From: Bacteroidales bacterium
GTDB lineage: Bacteria; Bacteroidota; Bacteroidia; Bacteroidales; UBA12077
Reading direction: 5' to 3'
Length of the DNA: 11,345 nt
NCBI GenBank assembly: GCA_030643125.1
Contig: DAOWML010000039.1
Span: 1 to 11,345, forward strand
The notes under the pieces were generated by a model that made no database searches, had not been told where the DNA came from, and was given only the letters and a program-made list of their open reading frames with translations. The translations under genes were made by a program, and so were the position numbers. This document shows positions 1-4,563 of the stretch, piece by piece (the stretch's first letter is position 1; the number at the start of each line of letters is the position of its first letter).

Positions 1-837
1 CTTGAAACTTATGCTATAGAAGCATTAATGCAAGATGGTAAAGCATTACAAGCCGGAACATCTCATTTTCTCGGTCAAAATTTTGCTAAAGCCTTTGATG
101 TGAAATTTACTGATAAAGAAGGAAAACTTAATTATGTTTGGGCAACATCATGGGGCGTTTCAACGCGCTTAATGGGGGCTTTAGTAATGGCTCACTCTGA
201 TGATAAAGGTTTAGTTCTGCCACCTAAATTAGCTCCTATTCAAGTAGTAATTGTTCCTATTTACAAAGGAGAAGATCAATTAAATCAGATTACTGAAAAA
301 GTAAACTTGATTAAGAAAAAGCTAGAAGATAAAGGTATTACCGTAAAATATGATAATCGCGATACACACAAGCCTGGTTGGAAATTTGCAGAATACGAAC
401 TTAAAGGGATTCCTGTTCGAATTGCAATAGGACCTCGCGACTTAGAAAACAACACATTAGAAATTGCCAGAAGAGATACTTTAGAAAAAGAGATAAAATC
501 TCAAGATGGCATTGAAAACTATATTGAGAATCTGTTGGACGATATTCAAAAGAATATTTTCAGGAAAGCTTTGAAGTTTAGAGAAGAAAATACATTTAAG
601 GTTGATAGCTATGATGAGTTTAAAGATATTATCAAAAATAAGGGAGGATTTGTTTTAGCACACTGGGATGGAACACCAGAAACAGAACAAAAAATAAAAG
701 AGGAAACAAAGGCAACAATTCGTATTATTCCTATGGATGCTAAACCTGCCCGTTCCGCAGGCGGGGAAGAAGATGGCAAGTGTATATATACTGGCAAACC
801 TTCTAAAAAACGAGTTTTATTTGCAAAAGCATATTAA
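1..837 (+). CDS. proS: Prolyl-tRNA synthetase, C-terminal part (5' end outside window)
   Basis: Class II aminoacyl-tRNA synthetase that charges tRNA-Pro with proline in the cytoplasm. The reading frame is open from base 1 (LETYAIEALMQDG...), so the true start lies upstream; the Met codon at 28 is internal. Visible parts are the end of the catalytic domain (QAGTSHFLGQNFAKAFD, then WGVSTRLMGALVMAH), the anticodon-binding domain (PIQVVIVPIYKGE to about the EIKSQDG segment), and the C-terminal domain with HWDGT and the terminal KRVLFAKAY. The closing tyrosine is typical of the short archaeal/eukaryotic-type ProS found in Bacteroidetes. Only one Cys (KCIYTGKPS) remains where some relatives have a four-Cys zinc site. 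The oddity is an extra Pro-Ala-Arg-Ser-Ala-Gly-Gly stretch coded by 745-765, which coincides with a GC-rich palindrome and looks inserted. The reading frame survives to the normal end. Family assignment is secure. Confidence 0.97.
   Translation, partial: LETYAIEALMQDGKALQAGTSHFLGQNFAKAFDVKFTDKEGKLNYVWATSWGVSTRLMGALVMAHSDDKGLVLPPKLAPIQVVIVPIYKGEDQLNQITEKVNLIKKKLEDKGITVKYDNRDTHKPGWKFAEYELKGIPVRIAIGPRDLENNTLEIARRDTLEKEIKSQDGIENYIENLLDDIQKNIFRKALKFREENTFKVDSYDEFKDIIKNKGGFVLAHWDGTPETEQKIKEETKATIRIIPMDAKPARSAGGEEDGKCIYTGKPSKKRVLFAKAY
745..766. repeat. GC-rich palindromic repeat inside proS
   Basis: CCTGC at 745-749 pairs with GCAGG at 757-761 over a 7-base loop. Alternatively CCCG at 749-752 pairs with CGGG at 762-765. 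The patch is far more GC-rich than the surrounding gene. It shares the layout CCTGCC, 6-7 bases, GCAGGC with the intergenic hairpin at 955-975. It translates in frame as PARSAGG. The most likely reading is a dispersed short palindromic repeat that landed in the gene at a multiple of three. Confidence 0.6.
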
Positions 838-843
838 TCAAGG

Positions 844-991
844 ATTAATGGAAAATTGGAAAAATTGATGAATCGTTAAATATTTTATTGGTAAAATGAT
901 AAAAATATAAATTGAAACTTAAAATTTGAAACTTGGAACTATTATCCAATAATCCCTGCCTTTGCAAGCAGGCAGACAGTATTCCATTAAT
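844..991. repeat. Intergenic repeat mosaic bounded by a 10-bp inverted repeat
   Basis: The spacer between proS and the next gene holds several repeats. The outer pair is ATTAATGGAA (844-853) and TTCCATTAAT (982-991), perfectly inverted. Nested inside are ATTGGA (855-860) and TCCAAT (945-950), also inverted. TTGAAACTT occurs directly at 912-920 and 926-934, with a degenerate third copy at 933-941. The GC-rich hairpin 955-975 sits near the right end. No transposase, coding potential or clear target-site duplication is visible. It could be a small non-autonomous element or just a landing zone for short dispersed repeats. Confidence 0.45.
955..975. repeat. GC-rich palindromic repeat, intergenic copy
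   Basis: CTGCCT (956-961) pairs with AGGCAG (970-975). An alternative register pairs CCTGC (955-959) with GCAGG (968-972). The layout CCTGCC, 7 bases, GCAGGC matches the copy inside proS at 745-766. It may also help end proS transcription, but no T-run follows, so a repeat is the better call than an intrinsic terminator. Confidence 0.55.
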
Positions 992-1062
992 TTTTATCAT
1001 GTATAACAAATAAAAAACATAATCATCATCAAAGAAGGTAGATTTCTAATTCAAATTAAATT

Positions 1063-1749
1063 ATGACAGAAAAAGATAAAAAAGATCAAATACTTACGGC
1101 TCTGGAAATGAAGTCGCTTGTAAAACAAAAAGTTTACGATCAAACTTTAGAAGTTTTTACTTTGCTTAAAGAAATTTTACAAGAAATTGCATCTGAATTT
1201 AATTCTAAACTACAAGTAAAAGATCCTCGTGTTAGATTCGAATTTCGTAAAAAAGGTCAATTCGAGGCAGAACTCAAAGTAGCTGGTGATATTCTTATTT
1301 TTAGTATGCACTCAAATATTTTTGAATTCGATAGAGAACATAATGTTTGGAAACTCAGTTATGTAAAAAATAATTCATTATATAGCTTTTGTGGAATAAT
1401 TAATGTTTACAACTTTCTTGCTGATTCATTTAAATATAACAGATTAGAAGATTTAGGTTACCTTATAACAAGACTATTCGTGAATTTAGAAAAACATTTT
1501 TTTGTTGAAGGTAAAAGACAGCAAGAATACTTATATAATAATTTTGGGAAATCTGTATTGAATAAAGAAATACTTAAAGATATGATTCTTAAAACAATTA
1601 TTTATGCTATTGATTTTGACCTGTTGGTTCCACCTTATGATAACGTTAAAATTGCTTCTGTTGCTCAACTTAACGAAAAAATGGAATACTCAAGAATGAA
1701 AACGGGTAAACGATTAGGATTTAAATTTAATTCTGATGATGTTTCTTAA
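1063..1749 (+). CDS. Conserved-looking hypothetical protein, 228 aa, cytosolic
   Basis: I do not recognise a named family. The protein has no signal peptide or membrane segment, is highly charged, and is probably soluble and cytosolic. The N-terminal 50 residues (EMKSLVKQKVYDQTLEVFTLLKEILQEIASEFN) look like long amphipathic helices. Residues 57-100 look like a beta-rich section (VRFEFRKKGQFEAELKVAGDILIFSMHSNIFEF, then VWKLSYVK). Residues 110-185 are again helical, rich in aromatic residues, and the C-terminus ends in basic MEYSRMKTGKRLGFKF. The start has no Shine-Dalgarno sequence, but the preceding A/T-rich leader is normal for this genome and no earlier in-frame Met is available in the spacer. 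It stands alone, with a repeat-rich spacer before it and a terminator after it. Base composition matches its neighbours, so there is no sign of recent transfer. Confidence 0.85.
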   Translation: MTEKDKKDQILTALEMKSLVKQKVYDQTLEVFTLLKEILQEIASEFNSKLQVKDPRVRFEFRKKGQFEAELKVAGDILIFSMHSNIFEFDREHNVWKLSYVKNNSLYSFCGIINVYNFLADSFKYNRLEDLGYLITRLFVNLEKHFFVEGKRQQEYLYNNFGKSVLNKEILKDMILKTIIYAIDFDLLVPPYDNVKIASVAQLNEKMEYSRMKTGKRLGFKFNSDDVS

Positions 1750-1778
1750 TTACTAAATAACAACAACTTACCACATTC

Positions 1779-1812
1779 AAGCCTGAAATATTAAAAAACT
1801 TCAGGCTTTTTT
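1779..1812 (+). terminator. Rho-independent terminator after the 228-aa gene
   Basis: AAGCCTGAA (1779-1787) pairs perfectly with TTCAGGCTT (1800-1808) over a 12-base loop. The T-run 1807-1812 follows directly. It lies about 30 bases after the stop codon and separates this gene from the next one. Confidence 0.88.
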
Positions 1813-2007
1813 GCATCATTTTAAAAACTCGATCGTCTTTAAAATGCATTAAGCTTGTTTGAAATCGTACACACATTGTTTCATAATCGAACAATTTAGT
1901 AATATCTAAAAACCAAATTTTAAAACATTATTATTGATTTACAGACACATAAGCACAATGGCATAGTATATGATAAAATAAATTCAAATTATTAATAATC
2001 AAAAGTT

Positions 2008-2316
2008 ATGGTAGTAGATTTAAAAGCAAACGAGTTAGTATTAAAAGCCGGTGATTCAAATTATTTTGCTAATGAAAAGAGTGTTGATGGAAAATTAATC
2101 CTGACTAATCAACGAGTATATTTTAAAACAAAAGAAGATAATTACTCTCATTATGATTTAGAAATTTTACCTAACCAAATTCAGGAGATTCTTTATTTTA
2201 ATACAATGAAAATTTTTCCAAATGGTTTAAATATTATATTAAAAGGAGGAAAAAATTTAAAATTCAAAATTGGTAAAAGAAACTCCTGGGGAAATGTTTT
2301 AAACAGAATCTATTAA
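2008..2316 (+). CDS. Small GRAM/PH-like domain protein, 102 aa
   Basis: A short soluble protein without signal peptide or membrane segment. Residues about 8-95 follow the strand pattern of bacterial GRAM or PH-like domains: ELVLKAGDSNYF, then VDGKLILTNQRVYFKTK (the 'G.L.LT..R..F' signature), then LPNQIQEILYFNTMKIFPNGLNIILKGGKNLKFKIGKRNSW, ending in a short helix. In eukaryotes such folds bind phosphoinositides or proteins. In bacteria the ligand is usually unknown, so no function is claimed. The whole protein is essentially this one domain. It has its own terminator downstream, and the 258-base spacer upstream implies its own promoter, although no good TAnnTTTG box was found there. The fold call rests on pattern recognition only. 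Confidence 0.75.
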   Translation: MVVDLKANELVLKAGDSNYFANEKSVDGKLILTNQRVYFKTKEDNYSHYDLEILPNQIQEILYFNTMKIFPNGLNIILKGGKNLKFKIGKRNSWGNVLNRIY

Positions 2317-2357
2317 TACTACCAATTTCAAAATTATATATATCCTGTTTACTATTT

Positions 2358-2392
2358 GGATGATGTTTCGTTATGAAACTCATCCTTTTTTT
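2358..2392 (+). terminator. Rho-independent terminator after the GRAM-like gene
   Basis: GGATGA (2358-2363) pairs with TCATCC (2380-2385), and GTTTC (2365-2369) pairs with GAAAC (2375-2379). There is one bulged T at 2364 and a 5-base loop. Seven T residues (2386-2392) follow. It isolates the small gene from the TerC gene. Confidence 0.88.
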
Positions 2393-2421
2393 ATTATAAT
2401 TAATTCAATAAACATAAATGT

Positions 2422-2440
2422 TGATTATATTTGATAATCA
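2422..2440. promoter_or_regulatory. Candidate operator, 19-bp palindrome over the TerC promoter
   Basis: TGATTAT (2422-2428) and ATAATCA (2434-2440) form a perfect 7-bp inverted repeat around a 5-base spacer. The spacer and left arm contain the -7 element, so a bound dimer would block RNA polymerase. The half-site resembles the TGATAAT half-sites of Fur-family regulators, but with a wider spacer. A metal-responsive regulator would suit a metal exporter, but this is inference. Confidence 0.4.
2426..2433 (+). promoter_or_regulatory. Promoter -7 element of the TerC gene (TATATTTG)
   Basis: TATATTTG is a full match to the Bacteroidetes -7 consensus TAnnTTTG. It sits 27 bases before the ATG at 2461, which predicts a short leader of about 20 bases. 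No clear TTTG-type -33 box is visible at the expected distance. It follows the upstream terminator, as expected for a new transcription unit. Confidence 0.5.
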
Positions 2441-2460
2441 TTTTTAGAGTTTAAAATATA

Positions 2461-3207
2461 ATGGAAATATTTTTATCATTTGAGGCATGGGTTGCACTGG
2501 CAACTTTAACATTTCTTGAAATCGTTTTAGGTATCGACAATATCATTTTTATTTCTATAGTCACAAATAAATTACCTGAACACCAACAACCCAGTGCAAG
2601 AACCATTGGATTAGCAGCTGCCTTGCTATTTAGAATTGCCCTTTTAATATGTATTACATGGATTATAGGTTTTACGAAACCATTATTCACCTTGTTAACA
2701 TTTGAAATTAGCGGTCGTGATTTAATTTTAGGATTAGGTGGTATTTTTCTTCTTGCAAAAAGCACATCCGAGATACATCATAAAATTGAAGGCGATAATG
2801 AAAGTACACCTATAAAAAAAGAGCATGGAATTCTGGGTATTATATTGCAAATTATTGTACTTGATATGATCTTTTCATTTGATTCAATTCTCACAGCCAT
2901 TGGAATGACAGAACATTTAATTATTATGATTATAGCTGTTATTATTGCTATGGGAATTATGATGGTTGCTGCAGGTGCAATAAGCAGGTTTATTAATAAT
3001 CACCCAACACTTCAAATGTTAGCATTGTCTTTCTTAATTCTTATTGGTTTTATGTTGATTCTGGAAGCTATCGATTTACATGTGCCAAAAGGATATATTT
3101 ACTTTGCTGTATTCTTTTCTTTGTTTGTTGAAGCACTAAACATGCGACTTAGAAAAAAAACTAAACCACTAACTTTAAACAATAAAGTATCTAAAATTCA
3201 ACAATAA
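2461..3207 (+). CDS. TerC-family integral membrane protein, probable metal (Mn2+) exporter
   Basis: A 248-residue, very hydrophobic inner-membrane protein with about seven membrane segments. The family signatures are clear. EIVLGIDN at residues 20-27 supplies the acidic pair E20 and D26 in the first helix. IVLDMIFSFDS at 132-142 supplies D135 and D141 in the symmetrical second half. LEAIDLHVPKGYIYFAVFFSLFVEALNM lies near the end. The hydrophilic loop at about 100-122 (STSEIHHKIEGDNESTPIKKEHG) separates the two repeats. The name comes from tellurite resistance, but characterised members of this family (YkoY, MeeF, MeeY, Alx types) act in manganese export or manganese loading of secreted enzymes. 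The start is supported by the short promoter-to-ATG distance. Only 83 bases without a strong terminator separate it from the flavodoxin gene, so read-through is possible. The exact substrate is not shown by the sequence. Confidence 0.93.
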   Translation: MEIFLSFEAWVALATLTFLEIVLGIDNIIFISIVTNKLPEHQQPSARTIGLAAALLFRIALLICITWIIGFTKPLFTLLTFEISGRDLILGLGGIFLLAKSTSEIHHKIEGDNESTPIKKEHGILGIILQIIVLDMIFSFDSILTAIGMTEHLIIMIIAVIIAMGIMMVAAGAISRFINNHPTLQMLALSFLILIGFMLILEAIDLHVPKGYIYFAVFFSLFVEALNMRLRKKTKPLTLNNKVSKIQQ

Positions 3208-3214
3208 ACTATTC

Positions 3215-3273
3215 TGTTTAAACAACCTTTACTATATTTTGTTATTAGTTTAACAAATAACTAATACTGTTAA
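3215..3273. promoter_or_regulatory. Cluster of small palindromes upstream of the flavodoxin gene
   Basis: TGTTTAAACA (3215-3224) is a perfect 10-bp palindrome. Two overlapping inverted repeats follow and compete with each other: ATTAGTT (3244-3250) with AACTAAT (3259-3265), and TTAACA (3250-3255) with TGTTAA (3268-3273). No T-run follows, so this is not a typical terminator. It could be a regulator site for the flavodoxin gene or chance in AT-rich DNA. Confidence 0.25.
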
Positions 3274-3290
3274 TAAATTATTATTATTTA

Positions 3291-3800
3291 ATGAAACCAA
3301 TTGGAATATTCTACGGATCCAGTACCGGAAATACAAAAACTATAGCAGAAAATATAAAAGCAAATATAGAACCTATGCTAGTGGATATTTATGATGTAAA
3401 ATATGTAAAAATTAATGATGTTGAAATGTATGATAATATCATTCTTGGTTCATCAACATGGGGTAAAGGAATATTACAAGCTGACTTTGAAAGATTTCTA
3501 TATGATATATTGAAATTTGCCAACTTAAAAGGGAAAAAAATTGCAATTTTCGGAACTGGTGATTCTTCAATTTATCCGGATTCTTTTGCCGATTCAATTG
3601 GAATTATATTTGAAGCCTTAGAAGGCAAAGGTGTTACCTTTGTTGGTGAATTCCCTACAAAAGGATATAAGTTTGATTCATCATTATCTATTTTTGGGAA
3701 TAAATTTGTTGGTTTACCCTTAGATGACGATTCAGATGAACAACAAAATAAACTTCGCATAACACTTTGGACTGAATTGCTTAAATTTGATCTTAATTAA
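3291..3800 (+). CDS. fldA: Long-chain flavodoxin, 169 aa
   Basis: A soluble FMN protein that carries low-potential electrons, often replacing ferredoxin when iron is scarce. The phosphate-binding loop SSTGNT is at residues 10-15, directly after the first strand (IGIFYG). The second FMN loop is SSTWGKG (54-60), with W57 as the likely flavin-stacking aromatic residue. The third loop is GTGDSSIYPDSF (88-99), with Y95. The extra segment at about 115-147 (VTFVGEFPTKGYKFDSS...FVGLPLDDDSDEQ) marks the long-chain type, and 169 residues is the usual length for that class. The start is fixed by the first strand beginning at residue 3. It lies 71 bases before a second flavodoxin-fold gene and 83 bases after the TerC gene, so the three could share a transcript. 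The symbol follows common usage for this family and does not assert a specific partner. Confidence 0.93.
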   Translation: MKPIGIFYGSSTGNTKTIAENIKANIEPMLVDIYDVKYVKINDVEMYDNIILGSSTWGKGILQADFERFLYDILKFANLKGKKIAIFGTGDSSIYPDSFADSIGIIFEALEGKGVTFVGEFPTKGYKFDSSLSIFGNKFVGLPLDDDSDEQQNKLRITLWTELLKFDLN

Positions 3801-3871
3801 TCTCAATACCAAATTTAGATTTAACGAAAATTCTGTTATATTTATCGTCTTTAAATCAAGAAACTATTCTT

Positions 3872-4348
3872 ATGAAAACGGTGATAATTTATACAACAAA
3901 ACATGGCTGTACCGATAAATGTGCTCATACATTAGCTAATGAAATGGAAACTAATGCAACCGTAGTTAATCTTGAAACAGAACGCAATATAAATATAACT
4001 GAATACGAGACCGTAATTATTGGTGGGTCAATTCATGCCGGAATGCTTAATAAAAAGGTTAAAAGTTTCATTGATAAAAATCTTGATACCTTATCAAAAA
4101 AGAAATTAGGTCTTTTCTTATGCTGCATGTACGAAGGAGAAAAAGCACTAGAGCAATTTCAAAACGCTTTCCCTGAAATAATCAGAAATAAAGCAGTAGC
4201 ACATGGTCTTTTTGGTGGCGAATTCGATTTTGATAAAATGAATTTCCTGGAAAAAGCAATAGTTAAAAAAGTTGCCAATGTAGAACAGAGTGTATCAAAT
4301 ATTAATTATGCCAATATAAAAGCTTTTGCCGAAAAAATATTAAAATGA
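3872..4348 (+). CDS. Flavodoxin-domain protein, HemG-like (Flavodoxin_5 type), 158 aa
   Basis: A second, divergent flavodoxin-fold protein. It starts MKTVIIYTTKHGCTDKCAHTLA, where TTKHGCT (8-14) is the phosphate loop. EYETVIIGGSIHAGMLNKKVKSFI follows at 44-67, and GLFLCCMYEGE at 80-90 is the third FMN-contact region. The tail GLFGGEFDFDKMNFLEKAIVKKVANVE (112-138) resembles the C-terminal part of E. coli HemG (protoporphyrinogen IX dehydrogenase), which couples haem synthesis to menaquinone. No other haem gene is nearby, so an oxidoreductase role with an unknown substrate is safer than calling it hemG. The adjacent cysteines C84 and C85 near the flavin loop are unusual for a flavodoxin. It probably forms a pair with the upstream flavodoxin gene. 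Confidence 0.85.
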   Translation: MKTVIIYTTKHGCTDKCAHTLANEMETNATVVNLETERNINITEYETVIIGGSIHAGMLNKKVKSFIDKNLDTLSKKKLGLFLCCMYEGEKALEQFQNAFPEIIRNKAVAHGLFGGEFDFDKMNFLEKAIVKKVANVEQSVSNINYANIKAFAEKILK

Positions 4349-4355
4349 CCACTTT

Positions 4356-4388
4356 ATAAAAGATTAGGATATTCTCATAGTCTTTTAT
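4356..4388 (+). terminator. Probable terminator after the flavodoxin pair
   Basis: ATAAAAGA (4356-4363) pairs with TCTTTTAT (4381-4388), with further weak TA pairing inside. It begins 8 bases after the stop codon. The stem is AT-rich, and the only T-run is within its own right arm, so this is weaker than the other terminators here. The rest of the 215-base gap up to 4563 is AT-rich and shows no other clear signal. Confidence 0.45.
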
Positions 4389-4563
4389 TCCCTTTCTAAC
4401 CAATAAATTAAAATTGAACATAGCTTAATTCTACTTTGCTCTATTAAATTAAATCACTTTGGTTTTCATATTTATACATTCAATTAATTATGAAATATAA
4501 TTGCATTATTCTATCTTGCAACTTTAAAAATTTTACTATATAAAAAATTAAAATTTAAATATT

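Noticed and set aside
609..797. Antisense open frames inside proS, TerC, the first flavodoxin, M49, POTRA and peroxiredoxin genes
   Set aside because: All lie opposite or within strongly recognised genes, have no family resemblance and are compositional shadows.
2393..2460. Manganese (yybP-ykoY type) riboswitch before the TerC gene
   Set aside because: Only 68 bases lie between the upstream terminator and the start codon, and the promoter uses part of that. There is no room for the two-arm aptamer and its conserved loops.
2461..3207. Tellurite-resistance function for the TerC-family protein
   Set aside because: The rest of a ter cluster (terZABDE) is absent, and the family name is historical. 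Metal export is the better supported role.
3206..3870. Direct repeat AAACTATTCT at 3206-3215 and 3861-3870 as a shared regulatory site
   Set aside because: The first copy overlaps the TerC stop codon and the second abuts the start of the second flavodoxin gene. A 10-base match in AT-rich DNA can arise by chance, and the positions are not comparable.
3872..4348. Naming the second flavodoxin gene hemG
   Set aside because: Similarity is limited to the fold and tail, the flavin-loop region differs, and no haem-synthesis neighbours are present.
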